Below are positions 26,000 through 35,447 of a stretch of 39,700 nt of DNA, one piece after another. Origin of the DNA: Candidatus Omnitrophota bacterium (GTDB lineage Bacteria; Omnitrophota; Gorgyraeia; 1-14-0-20-64-10). The DNA lies in NCBI GenBank assembly GCA_016201735.1, contig JACQCH010000012.1, forward strand, positions 1 through 39,700, read 5' to 3'. The position numbers and the translations under genes are program-made. The notes beneath the pieces are model-generated. The model saw only the letters and a program-made list of their open reading frames with translations, was not told the origin of the DNA and did not search any database. Position 1 is the stretch's first letter. Each line of letters opens with the position of its first letter.

Positions 26000-28780
26000 G
26001 TGGCTTTACCTCCGACCTACTCTCCTTCTGAAGTCGAGAAACGCTGGTACGCCGACTGGGAGGCGCGGGGCGCTTTCAAGCCGAACGTAAACGCTAGCCA
26101 AGGCCCGTTCACCATCGTCATCCCGCCCCCCAACGTGACGGGAATCCTCCACATGGGGCACGCCCTCAACAACACCTTGCAAGACATCCTGATCCGCTGG
26201 AAACGGATGCAGGGGCACGCCGTCCTCTGGGTGCCGGGCACCGACCACGCCGGCATCGCGACGCAGAACGTCGTCGAGCGCCAACTCGCCAAAGAGAACC
26301 TGACCCGGCAGCAGCTCGGCCGCGATCAATTCATCAAGCGGGTCTGGACCTGGAAGGAAAAGTACGGCTCGACGATCGTCCATCAACTGCGGCGGCTCGG
26401 CTCCTCCTGCGACTGGAGCCGGGAGCGGTTCACCATGGATGAGGGGCTTTCCCGGGCCGTCGAGACCGCGTTCTTGAAACTGTACGAGGCCGGATTGATC
26501 TACCGGGGCTACTACCTTGTGAATTGGTGCCCCCGCTGCCAGACCGCCCTCTCCGATGAGGAGGTGGTTCACGAGGAAGTCAAAGGCCACCTCTGGCACA
26601 TCCGATACCCTTCCGCCTCCGGGAAAGGAGAAGGGATCGTGGTGGCGACGACCCGGCCGGAGACCCTGCTGGGCGACGTGGCCGTGGCCGTCAACCCGAA
26701 AGGCGGCCGCTACCGATCTCTGGTCGGCACAAACGTCCTTCTGCCCTTATGCGATCGATCCATCCCGATCATTGAAGATGAGGCCGTCGATTCCACTTTT
26801 GGAACCGGCGCGGTCAAGATCACGCCGGCCCATGACCCGGTGGACTTCGAGATGGCCAAGCGACACTTGGAGCTGATCCCGCCGAACGCTTCCCGGAAGG
26901 ATTGGACTTCGATCCCGGTCCGCGTCATCGATTCCGACGGCCGGATGAGCCGATCGAATGTTCCGGCGCCGTATCAGGGGCTCGACCGGTTCGAATGCCG
27001 CAAGAAAATCCTGGAAGATTTAGAGGCGCAGGGCCTGCTGATTAAGACGGAGGATTACGGGACATCGATCGGCCACTGCTACCGGTGCCGGACGGTCATC
27101 GAACCGACCCTTTCCCCGCAATGGTTCGTGAAGATGCGGCCGCTGGCCAAACTGGGCATCGAGGCGGTGGAGAAGGATGGGATGCGGTTCATCCCGGTCC
27201 GGTGGACGAAAGTTTATCTGGACTGGCTCCGGAACATCCGGGATTGGTGCATCTCCCGTCAGATCTGGTGGGGACATCAGATTCCGATCTGGTACTGCAC
27301 CAGCTGCAACAAGCCGGATGTGCAGGGACACGGTTCCTGGGTGAACGGCCAATACGTCGAACCGGGAATGATCGTAGGCCATCGGGAGGAAATCAAATCC
27401 GGGAATCCGCCGCCGTGTCCGACCTGCGGCAAGAAAGTCTCACTGGTTCAGGATCCGGATGTCCTCGACACCTGGTTTTCCTCATGGCTCTGGCCATTCT
27501 CGACGCTGGGATGGCCGGAACAGACCAAGGATTTGAATACCTTCTACCCGACTTCGGTTCTGGTGACGGGCCAGGACATCATCTTCTTTTGGGTGGCCCG
27601 GATGGTGATGGCCGGAAAATTTTTCCTGGGGAAGATCCCGTTCAAGGACGTCTACATCCACGGGATCATCCGGGTCGAAGGAGGCAAGAAGATGTCCAAG
27701 TCCCTGGGCAACATCATCGATCCTTTGGAGATCATCGACCGGGTGGGGGCGGACGCCCTTCGTTTCAGCTTGGCCCATATGACCTCCGAGGGACAGGACA
27801 TGTACCTTTCGGAAAACAAATTCCTATTGGGGCGGAATTTCGCCAACAAACTTTGGAACGCTTCGCGCCTGATTCTGGAGAAGATCGACTCGAAAGGGGA
27901 GAGACCAATTTCTTTCAACCTCCGTTTCATGACGGTGCCCGACTGGTGGATTTTAAGCCGTCTGCAATGGACGATGGAAGGGGTGACAAAATCTCTCTCT
28001 GACTATCATTTCAATGATGCGGCCCAACTGCTTTATGGATTCGTTTGGAATGAATTCTGCGACTGGTATCTGGAAATCGCTAAGCTGCAACGGGAAGATC
28101 CGGATATCGCCATCGTTCAGAATACAAATCATCTGCTCCTGACGGTCTTGGAGGAGACCTTACGGCTCCTTCATCCATTCATGCCGTTTATCACTGAGGA
28201 GCTTTGGCACCGGATAGGTGCTGCCGAATCCCCGGACTCGACGATCATGAAAACCCCGTGGCCAACGCCAGAGTCTGCTTGGGCTGACCCGAATAAGGAA
28301 TGGGCTTTTAAGAAACTCCAAACGGTAATTACCGAGGTCCGGAATATTCGAGCCATCTTCCATGTTCCTCCCAAAGAGAAAGTTTCACTGTGGGTTCAGG
28401 GCAGCCAGGGAATCGGAATTTTGACCCAACACGAGAAAATTCTCCAACGCCTCGCTGGGATTGATCGGTTAATGATTAAGGCGAAATTGGATCGACCGAA
28501 AGGATCGGTGATTTCACACCTTCCGGCTCAACATGGTTTGGATTCTTGGGACCTGATGGTCCCGCTGGAGGGGCTCGTCGATCTGGCCGTGGAGCGGAAA
28601 CGGATCGAGAAGGAGGTCCAGGACCTTGAGACCCGGGCGAAATCCAAGCGGGGCCGACTGGAGGATCCGACCTTCCGTTCAAAGGCCCCCGCCGACGTCG
28701 TCGCCGAAGAGGAAGAATCCTTGAAAGAATTGGAAGCGCAGATGGGCAAGTGGGCCGAGAGTCTCAAACAACTTCAATGA
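26000..28780 (+). CDS. valS: Valine-tRNA ligase
   Basis: PPPNVTGILHMGHALN, GTDHAGIATQ, VHEEVKGHLWHIRYP, GGKKMSKSLGN (KMSKS). Confidence 0.97.
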   Translation: MALPPTYSPSEVEKRWYADWEARGAFKPNVNASQGPFTIVIPPPNVTGILHMGHALNNTLQDILIRWKRMQGHAVLWVPGTDHAGIATQNVVERQLAKENLTRQQLGRDQFIKRVWTWKEKYGSTIVHQLRRLGSSCDWSRERFTMDEGLSRAVETAFLKLYEAGLIYRGYYLVNWCPRCQTALSDEEVVHEEVKGHLWHIRYPSASGKGEGIVVATTRPETLLGDVAVAVNPKGGRYRSLVGTNVLLPLCDRSIPIIEDEAVDSTFGTGAVKITPAHDPVDFEMAKRHLELIPPNASRKDWTSIPVRVIDSDGRMSRSNVPAPYQGLDRFECRKKILEDLEAQGLLIKTEDYGTSIGHCYRCRTVIEPTLSPQWFVKMRPLAKLGIEAVEKDGMRFIPVRWTKVYLDWLRNIRDWCISRQIWWGHQIPIWYCTSCNKPDVQGHGSWVNGQYVEPGMIVGHREEIKSGNPPPCPTCGKKVSLVQDPDVLDTWFSSWLWPFSTLGWPEQTKDLNTFYPTSVLVTGQDIIFFWVARMVMAGKFFLGKIPFKDVYIHGIIRVEGGKKMSKSLGNIIDPLEIIDRVGADALRFSLAHMTSEGQDMYLSENKFLLGRNFANKLWNASRLILEKIDSKGERPISFNLRFMTVPDWWILSRLQWTMEGVTKSLSDYHFNDAAQLLYGFVWNEFCDWYLEIAKLQREDPDIAIVQNTNHLLLTVLEETLRLLHPFMPFITEELWHRIGAAESPDSTIMKTPWPTPESAWADPNKEWAFKKLQTVITEVRNIRAIFHVPPKEKVSLWVQGSQGIGILTQHEKILQRLAGIDRLMIKAKLDRPKGSVISHLPAQHGLDSWDLMVPLEGLVDLAVERKRIEKEVQDLETRAKSKRGRLEDPTFRSKAPADVVAEEEESLKELEAQMGKWAESLKQLQ

Positions 28781-29664
28781 TGAAACTGGACAAGGCAGCA
28801 ATCCTGCCGATCCTCACGGCGGCGCTCAAGGAGGACATCGGGCCGCGAGATTTGACGACCTCGGTGCTGATTCCCAAAGGGCAGTCGGCCGAAGCGGAAA
28901 TCCTGGTGCGGCAGGATGGAGTGATCGCCGGGCTTGAAGTCGCGGAATGGACCTTTGGGCTCATCGACCCGAAAATCCGGTTCAAGCCGGCGGTACGGGA
29001 CGGGGAAGAGGTCCATCCCGAGAAGGTGGCCGCTTACTTGGAGGGGCCGGCCCGAGGGATCCTGATGGCGGAGCGGGTAGCACTCAATTTCTTAAGCCGG
29101 CTCTCCGGGATCGCCACCTTAACGCGGGCATTCGTGGACCGGGTCAAGGGGACCCGGGTCCGGATCATGGACACCCGCAAGACGACCCCGACCCTGCGCC
29201 TGCTCGAGAAATACGCGGTGGCGATGGGGGGCGGCGTGCCGCATCGGAAGGGACTTTACGATCAAGTGCTCATCAAGGACAACCACCTGCGGCTGGTTGC
29301 TTCTCGGGGAGAGCGCCGCCTGGCCGTTGAATCAGCCGTCAAGGAGGTCCGGGCAAAACTGCAGAAGCGGGTTCTCGTCGAGGTCGAAGTGGCCAATTTG
29401 CAGGAGTTCCGGCAGGCCTTGAGCGCCCAGGCCGACATCATTCTCCTCGACAACATGAAGCTTTCGGAGATTCAGGAAGCCGTCCGCCTGCGCAACGCCG
29501 TGAGCCGTTCCAAGGGAGCTAACAAGATCGGGCTGGAGGCTTCAGGAAGGGTGACCTTGGAGACGGTGCAGGGGATCGCCGCTGCCGGAGTGGATCGGAT
29601 CTCGATCGGGGCCCTGACCCATTCTCCCCGCAGTCTCGACCTCGCTCTGGAAATCGTCCGCTGA
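28777..29664 (+). CDS. nadC: Nicotinate-nucleotide diphosphorylase (carboxylating)
   Basis: [66 protein letters not shown]. Confidence 0.96.
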   Translation: MMKLDKAAILPILTAALKEDIGPRDLTTSVLIPKGQSAEAEILVRQDGVIAGLEVAEWTFGLIDPKIRFKPAVRDGEEVHPEKVAAYLEGPARGILMAERVALNFLSRLSGIATLTRAFVDRVKGTRVRIMDTRKTTPTLRLLEKYAVAMGGGVPHRKGLYDQVLIKDNHLRLVASRGERRLAVESAVKEVRAKLQKRVLVEVEVANLQEFRQALSAQADIILLDNMKLSEIQEAVRLRNAVSRSKGANKIGLEASGRVTLETVQGIAAAGVDRISIGALTHSPRSLDLALEIVR

Positions 29665-29677
29665 TAGGAAACGTTCA

Positions 29678-29726
29678 GTCATCCTCGCGTAAGCGAGGAT
29701 CAGATTCCCGCTTTCGCGGGAATGAC
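29678..29726. repeat. 49-bp two-hairpin dispersed repeat, copy B
   Basis: gtcatcctcgcgtaagcgaggatcagattcccgctttcgcgggaatgac; two hairpins; ends GTCAT/ATGAC. Confidence 0.88.
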
Positions 29727-29741
29727 AGGAGCCTTTGTGGG

Positions 29742-31787
29742 ATGGCGAAGTTCAGATTAGTCAGCGAGATGGTCCCGAAAGGGGACCAGCCCCAGGCGAT
29801 CGAGAAACTGGTCAAGGGGATCCAGCAGGGCAGCCGGTACCAGACCCTCCTCGGAGTTACTGGATCCGGCAAAACTTTTTCGATGGCCGGCGTCGTCGCC
29901 CAGATCAACCGACCGACATTAGTCATCTCCCACAATAAAACATTGGCGGCGCAATTATACGCAGAGCTAAAGTTCTTTTTCCCCGAGAACGCCGTCGAAT
30001 ATTTTGTGAGCTACTACGACTATTACCAGCCGGAGGCGTACATCCCGCAGACCGACACCTACATCGAGAAGGATTCCTCGATCAACGACCGGCTGGACCG
30101 GCTGCGGCTCTCCGCCACGACGAGTCTCATGTCCCGGGAGGATGTGATCATCGTCGCCTCCGTCTCCTGCATCTACAACTTGGGATCGCCGGAGGATTAC
30201 CGGGAGCTTCTCTTATTCTTTGAGGTCGGCCAGGAGATCCCCAGGAAGGATCTGCTTCACCGGCTCATCGGGCTGCTGTACGAGCGCAACGACATCGATT
30301 TCTCCCGGGGCCGGTTCCGAGTCCGGGGGGAGACGGTCGAGATCTTCCCCGCCTACGAGGAGACGGCGATCCGGCTGGAGCTGTTCGGCGACCGGGTCGA
30401 GCGGATCTCGATCGTTGATCCGGTGACCGGCAGGGTGCTCCAGAAGCTGGAGCGGTTCGCCCTGTACCCGGCGAAACATTTCATCACCACCGCCGAGCGG
30501 GTTGAGAAGGGGCTGGTGTTGATCGAGCAGGAGCTCCAGGAACGGCTCAAGGAACTCCGGGACAAGGGGAAACTGTTGGAGGCCCAGCGGCTGGAATCCC
30601 GCACCCAGTACGATATGGAGATGATGAAGGAGGTCGGCTTCTGCCACGGGATCGAGAATTATTCCCGGGCCCTTTCCGGCCGGCCGGCCGGGTCCCGCCC
30701 CTGGTGCCTGCTGGATTATTTCCCCAAGAATTTCCTGACGATCATCGACGAGTCGCACGTGACCCTTCCCCAGCTTCGGGGGATGTACGAGGGAGACCGG
30801 GCCCGAAAAACAGTGCTGGTGGAGTTCGGGTTCCGCCTCCCCTCCTGTCTGGACAACCGGCCGCTGAAACTGGAGGAGTTCGAGAAGATCGTCGGGCAGC
30901 AGGTGTTCGTTTCCGCGACGCCGGGGCCGTATGAGCTCAAAGTCTCGGGCGGGCAGGTGGTCGAGCAGGTGATCCGTCCCACCGGCCTCATCGATCCGGA
31001 AATGCAGGTCCGGCCCATCGAGGGCCAGGTGGATGATATCTTGAATGAGGTCCGGAAACGGGCCGCCCAGGGGGAGCGGACGCTGATCACCACGCTGACC
31101 AAGCGGATGGCGGAGGATCTGTCCGCGTACTTGAAGGAAACCGGTTTGAAGGTCACCTACATCCATTCCGATCTGGATGCCTTCGAGCGAGTGGAGATCT
31201 TGAAGAATCTCCGGCAGGGGCTGTTCGACTGCGTCGTCGGGATCAACCTCCTGCGGGAAGGGCTGGACCTTCCGGAGGTGTCGCTCGTCTGCGTGCTGGA
31301 CGCGGACAAGGAAGGATTCCTCCGTTCTCCGACGTCCCTCATCCAGGTTTCCGGCCGGGCGGCCCGGCACCTCCACGGCCAGGTGATCCTTTACGCGGAT
31401 CAGGAGACGGATGGGATGCGGCAGGCGATGAGGGAAACCGGCCGGCGCCGGAAGATCCAACTGGCGTATAATGAGGAGCACGGGATCACCCCCCGCTCCG
31501 TCGAGAAGGCGATTCGGGAAGGGATCGAGACGGTGGCTAAGGAGGAAGCGGAGGAGACGATGCGGGATGCGGTCGGCCTGGACTCGGACCGGTTCGATCT
31601 GGAGGAAGTGGTGGCCGACTTGGAACGGGAGATGGAGCTTCACGCCCGGAACCTGCAGTTTGAGCGGGCGGCAGTTTTGCGGGATCAGATCACCGAGCTT
31701 CGGAAAGCCGGAGTGGCCGGCTTGGCGACGGCGGAGCCGAAAGCGGAACGAAAGCATCGGAGTAAACGATGGAAGCGGCGGTACTAA
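29742..31787 (+). CDS. uvrB: Excinuclease ABC subunit B
   Basis: [54 protein letters not shown]-terminal UVR motif. Confidence 0.98.
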   Translation: MAKFRLVSEMVPKGDQPQAIEKLVKGIQQGSRYQTLLGVTGSGKTFSMAGVVAQINRPTLVISHNKTLAAQLYAELKFFFPENAVEYFVSYYDYYQPEAYIPQTDTYIEKDSSINDRLDRLRLSATTSLMSREDVIIVASVSCIYNLGSPEDYRELLLFFEVGQEIPRKDLLHRLIGLLYERNDIDFSRGRFRVRGETVEIFPAYEETAIRLELFGDRVERISIVDPVTGRVLQKLERFALYPAKHFITTAERVEKGLVLIEQELQERLKELRDKGKLLEAQRLESRTQYDMEMMKEVGFCHGIENYSRALSGRPAGSRPWCLLDYFPKNFLTIIDESHVTLPQLRGMYEGDRARKTVLVEFGFRLPSCLDNRPLKLEEFEKIVGQQVFVSATPGPYELKVSGGQVVEQVIRPTGLIDPEMQVRPIEGQVDDILNEVRKRAAQGERTLITTLTKRMAEDLSAYLKETGLKVTYIHSDLDAFERVEILKNLRQGLFDCVVGINLLREGLDLPEVSLVCVLDADKEGFLRSPTSLIQVSGRAARHLHGQVILYADQETDGMRQAMRETGRRRKIQLAYNEEHGITPRSVEKAIREGIETVAKEEAEETMRDAVGLDSDRFDLEEVVADLEREMELHARNLQFERAAVLRDQITELRKAGVAGLATAEPKAERKHRSKRWKRRY

Positions 31788-32527
31788 ATACCATCCGGAT
31801 CGGGAAACGAATCACCACCTACGAGACGACCGATTCCACAATGGATGTAGCGCACCGGCTGGGCCAGGCCGGCGAGCCGGAAGGGTCCGTCGTCGCGGCG
31901 GAAGGGCAGTCCCGGGGCCGGGGGCGGCTGGGCCGGAGCTGGCTCTCTCCCAAGGGCAAGGGGATCTATTTGAGTGTGATCCTGCGGCCCACGCTCCAAT
32001 TGGCCGAGGTTCCCCGGATTACCTTGATGGCGGCGGTGGCAGTCGCCCGCGCGATTCAGGCGGCGACCGGTCTTGCGCCGGAGATCAAATGGCCCAATGA
32101 CGTCCTGATCCGGGGCAGGAAAGTGGCGGGAATCTTGACGGAGTTAAACGGGGAACTGAACCGGGTGAATTACATCGTCGTCGGGATCGGGATGAATGTG
32201 AACAGTGTAAAAGGGCATCTGCCGGCGCACACCACTTCGATCGAGGAACAGTTGGGCGGTCCGGCGGACCGGGTGAAGCTGACTCAAGCTCTTCTCGTCG
32301 AGCTGGACCGGGCCTACGACCAGCTGTTGAGACAGGGTTTCCCATCAATCCTGGAGGCGTGGCGTGGATTCGCCCACTTTTTAGGGCGGCGGATCCGGGT
32401 GGTGGCGCAGGGCCGGACGGTGGACGGCCAGGCGGTGGACGTGGATTCCGATGGAACTTTGATGGTGCGGACCGACACCGGGCTTGTCGAATCCCTGTCG
32501 GCCGGCGAGGTGCTGGTGGTCAGATGA
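31769..32527 (+). CDS. birA: Biotin-[acetyl-CoA-carboxylase] ligase without N-terminal HTH
   Basis: [57 protein letters not shown]; overlaps uvrB 3' end. Confidence 0.93.
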   Translation: MEAAVLNTIRIGKRITTYETTDSTMDVAHRLGQAGEPEGSVVAAEGQSRGRGRLGRSWLSPKGKGIYLSVILRPTLQLAEVPRITLMAAVAVARAIQAATGLAPEIKWPNDVLIRGRKVAGILTELNGELNRVNYIVVGIGMNVNSVKGHLPAHTTSIEEQLGGPADRVKLTQALLVELDRAYDQLLRQGFPSILEAWRGFAHFLGRRIRVVAQGRTVDGQAVDVDSDGTLMVRTDTGLVESLSAGEVLVVR

Positions 32528-32537
32528 GGCAGGATAC

Positions 32538-32568
32538 CGTTCGTGCTTCGACCGGCTCAGCACGAACG
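32538..32568. repeat. Palindromic dispersed element between birA and nfeD-like gene
   Basis: cgttcgtgct-tcgaccggctc-agcacgaacg, 10-bp perfect arms; translates as VRASTGSART if read in frame. Confidence 0.8.
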
Positions 32569-33852
32569 ATGGGTGCCCTTTTTCTTTTGTTGGCCGCCTG
32601 CGCTTCCCTCTCCGCCGAGGAGCAGCATCCCGTTCTCATCCTGAAAGTCGCCGGCATCATTGATCCGGCCTTGGCCCGTTACGTGACGCGGGGATTGGAG
32701 GAGGCGCGGCAGGTTCAGGCCTCGGCGGTCGTGATCGAGCTGGACACCCCGGGCGGTCTCGACGGCTCCATGCGAAAAATCGTCCAGGGGATTTTAAATT
32801 CTCCGGTGCCGGTGATCGTCACCGTTTCTCCGTCGGGGGCCCGGGCCGCTTCCGCGGGGGTCTTCATCACCTTATCGGCCCACGTCGCGGCAATGGCACC
32901 GGGAACCAACATCGGGGCGGCCCATCCGGTCCAGTTGGGCGGGGCGGAGAAACCCTCTTCGCCGATGGAGGAGAAACTGACCAACGACGCGGTGGCCTAC
33001 ATCCACTCGATCGCAGATGTCCGGGACAGGAACTCCGAATGGGCGGAAGAATCGGTGCGCCAGAGCCGCTCCTCCACCGCGGAGGAGGCGAAGGAAAACA
33101 AGGTCATTGATTTGATCGCGAAGGATCTGGACGATCTCATCGAGAAAGCGGAGGGCCGCCTGGTCAAGACCGTCTCCGGCGTGACAACCCTTGCCCTCAA
33201 AGGAAAGCCCCACCAGACCCTGCCGATGTCCTTGATGGAAAAGGTCCTTCATCCGCTGGCCCATCCGAACCTGGCGTACATCCTGCTTCTTCTGGGGATC
33301 TACGGGTTGATCTACGAGCTGGCCACTCCGGGTGCGGTTTTCCCCGGCGTGCTGGGAGCCCTCTTCCTGGTCCTGGCGCTGGTGGCTCTGGAGACCCTGG
33401 AGGTTAACTGGGCGGGCCTGCTCCTCATCATTCTGTCACTCATTTTTTTCATCGCCGACATCAAACTCCCCGGCTACGGGGCCTTGAGCATCGGCGGGAT
33501 TGCCGCATTTCTCATCGGTTCGGCCTTTCTATTTCCTGGGGCGCGGCTGCCCCACCTGAAACTTCCCTGGGGTATCATCGGGGCGGCCACCGGTGTGACC
33601 GCCGCCTTCTTCCTCGGGATCGTCGGGGCGGGAATCCGGGCCTTAGGGAGGAAGGTGATCAGCGGTGCCGAGGCGCTGATCGGGGCGGTGGGAGTGGCCA
33701 AGACCGATTTGAAGCCGGGCGGATTCGTCCATGTTCAGGGAGAAGAATGGCAGGCCCGTTCCGATCATCCGATCAAGAAGGGGATGCGGGTCAGAATCGT
33801 GAAGGTGGAAGGATTAACCATCCATGTGGAGCCAATCAAGGAGGATTCCTGA
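32569..33852 (+). CDS. NfeD family ClpP-class membrane serine protease
   Basis: Signal MGALFLLLAACASLSA; VIELDTPGGLDGSM, SGARAASAGVFI, PGTNIGAAHPV; C-terminal NfeD OB-fold; alternative start 32524. Confidence 0.9.
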   Translation: MGALFLLLAACASLSAEEQHPVLILKVAGIIDPALARYVTRGLEEARQVQASAVVIELDTPGGLDGSMRKIVQGILNSPVPVIVTVSPSGARAASAGVFITLSAHVAAMAPGTNIGAAHPVQLGGAEKPSSPMEEKLTNDAVAYIHSIADVRDRNSEWAEESVRQSRSSTAEEAKENKVIDLIAKDLDDLIEKAEGRLVKTVSGVTTLALKGKPHQTLPMSLMEKVLHPLAHPNLAYILLLLGIYGLIYELATPGAVFPGVLGALFLVLALVALETLEVNWAGLLLIILSLIFFIADIKLPGYGALSIGGIAAFLIGSAFLFPGARLPHLKLPWGIIGAATGVTAAFFLGIVGAGIRALGRKVISGAEALIGAVGVAKTDLKPGGFVHVQGEEWQARSDHPIKKGMRVRIVKVEGLTIHVEPIKEDS

Positions 33853-34763
33853 TGTCTGTTGGTCTGGTCATTTTAATGCTCACTGTTTTTGCCTTCGTTC
33901 TGCTCCTCTTGTCGGTCATCCGGATTGTCCCGGAGTATCGGCGCATTGTGGTTCTGCGCTTGGGCCGTGTGATCGGAGCCAAGGGGCCCGGGGTTGTCAT
34001 CATCCTGCCGATCATTGATCAGCCGGTCACCGCGGACTTGCGGGAGACGTACCTGGAGATTCCCCGGCAGACCTGTATCACCAAGGATAACGCACCGATC
34101 TCGATCGACTTCCTGATTTACTCAAAGGTGGTGGAACCGGTTGCCTCGGTGGTCCAGGTCCGGGATTATGCCGGAGCCGCCATGGGGATCGCCACCACGA
34201 CGCTGCGCGCAGTCGTGGGAGATATCCCCTTGGACGACGTGCTGGCCAAACGGGAGCAGATCAACCAGGTCCTCCGGACCAAGCTGGATGAGGTCACGGA
34301 GCGCTGGGGGGTCAAGGTGACCTCCGTCGAGATCCGGGAGATCACCCCGCCCAAGGAAGTCCAGGAGGCGATGAACAAGCAGATGGCGGCGGAGCGCAGC
34401 CGCCGCGCGGTGGTTCTGGAAGCCGACGGCCAGAAGCAGGCCAACATCACCGTCGCTGAGGGGGAGAGGCAGGCGGCGATCTTGACCGCCGAGGGGGCCA
34501 AGCAGGCGGCGATCCTTCAGGCGGAGGGGAACCGCCAGGCGGCGATCTTGAACGCGGAAGGATACGCCCTGGCCCTGTCCAAGATTTTCGAGTCGGCCAA
34601 GAGCGTCGACGCCAAGACGATGTCCCTCCAGTACCTGGAGGCGCTCAAGTCCTTGGGGCAAAGCCCCTCGACCAAATGGGTGATCCCGACGGAGCTGACC
34701 GGCCTTGTGGCTCCCTTCGCCGGCTTGATCAAGAGTTCCACCGAGGCCGCGACGAATCATTAG
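33852..34763 (+). CDS. SPFH/band-7 (slipin/stomatin-like) protein
   Basis: RIVPEYRRIVVLRLGRVIGAKGPGVVIILPIID; coiled C-terminus with QAAIL.AEG repeats; ATG overlaps nfeD TGA. Confidence 0.92.
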   Translation: MSVGLVILMLTVFAFVLLLLSVIRIVPEYRRIVVLRLGRVIGAKGPGVVIILPIIDQPVTADLRETYLEIPRQTCITKDNAPISIDFLIYSKVVEPVASVVQVRDYAGAAMGIATTTLRAVVGDIPLDDVLAKREQINQVLRTKLDEVTERWGVKVTSVEIREITPPKEVQEAMNKQMAAERSRRAVVLEADGQKQANITVAEGERQAAILTAEGAKQAAILQAEGNRQAAILNAEGYALALSKIFESAKSVDAKTMSLQYLEALKSLGQSPSTKWVIPTELTGLVAPFAGLIKSSTEAATNH

Positions 34764-35049
34764 AAGCGATCTCATCCAACTCCTCCTCACGAAAACGAGG
34801 ATCGCAATTCCGCGGCTTCTCTTCGGACTCCTCGGGATTTCGATCCTTTATTCTCTATTCGCCCTCCACCCTCAGATCCGGGAGCTCAAGCGGAAACTCT
34901 CCCTCCCGGAATTCCAAGGTACCGCCCATCAGCAGACGATGATCCGTTCTTTTCAACAGCTCCAGCGGCGATCGCTCCGGGTCCGCCTGCTGATCCTAAT
35001 TCTGGGAGTTTTAACTCTAGGATGGATGATCCGCTCATTTCTTTCCTGA
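34759..35049 (+). CDS. Small two-helix membrane ORF lacking ATG/GTG/TTG start in its N-terminal part
   Basis: IRSDLIQLLLTKTRIAIPRLLFGLLGISILYSLFALHPQIRELKRKLSLPEFQGTAHQQTMIRSFQQLQRRSLRVRLLILILGVLTLGWMIRSFLS*; start uncertain. Confidence 0.35.
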   Translation: MRSDLIQLLLTKTRIAIPRLLFGLLGISILYSLFALHPQIRELKRKLSLPEFQGTAHQQTMIRSFQQLQRRSLRVRLLILILGVLTLGWMIRSFLS

Positions 35050-35447
35050 AGAGAAGGGTTAAAGCCCTTATCCATTTCAAGGAGACCCCGCACCGGCTGG
35101 CCCTGGCTTTCGGGCTGGGCGTCTTCTTAGGGATCATCCCCGGCACCGGGGCGATCGCGGCGGCCGTCACGGCAGCCCTGTTTCAGCTGAACCTGCCGGT
35201 CATGGTGGCGGGAGCACTGCTGACCAATCCGGTCACCACCCCGTTCGTCTACATCGGCAGCTATTTTTTGGGCCACTGGCTGCTCGGCGATTTGTTTCCT
35301 GCCGGTAAGATTGCCCGGATTCTCCTCGACACGCTGATCGGGAACCTGATCCTCGCCGTGGCGCTCGCGTTGATTGGTTACTTCCTGGTGCTCGGGACCA
35401 TTCTTTTTATTCGGAGCCGCCGTAAAAGTGGTGTACACTTAGACTAA
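35022..35447 (+). CDS. DUF2062 membrane protein
   Basis: ETPHRLALAFGLGVFLGIIPGTGAIAAAVTAALFQLNLPVMVAGALLTNPVTTPFVYIGSYFLG. Confidence 0.85.
   Translation: MDDPLISFLKRRVKALIHFKETPHRLALAFGLGVFLGIIPGTGAIAAAVTAALFQLNLPVMVAGALLTNPVTTPFVYIGSYFLGHWLLGDLFPAGKIARILLDTLIGNLILAVALALIGYFLVLGTILFIRSRRKSGVHLD

Noticed and set aside
30213-31757. 514-aa minus-strand ORF
   Set aside because: Antisense shadow of uvrB with no recognisable domain.
34430-34570. Tandem coding repeat (QAAIL.AEG)
   Set aside because: Normal C-terminal helical repeat of SPFH/slipin proteins.
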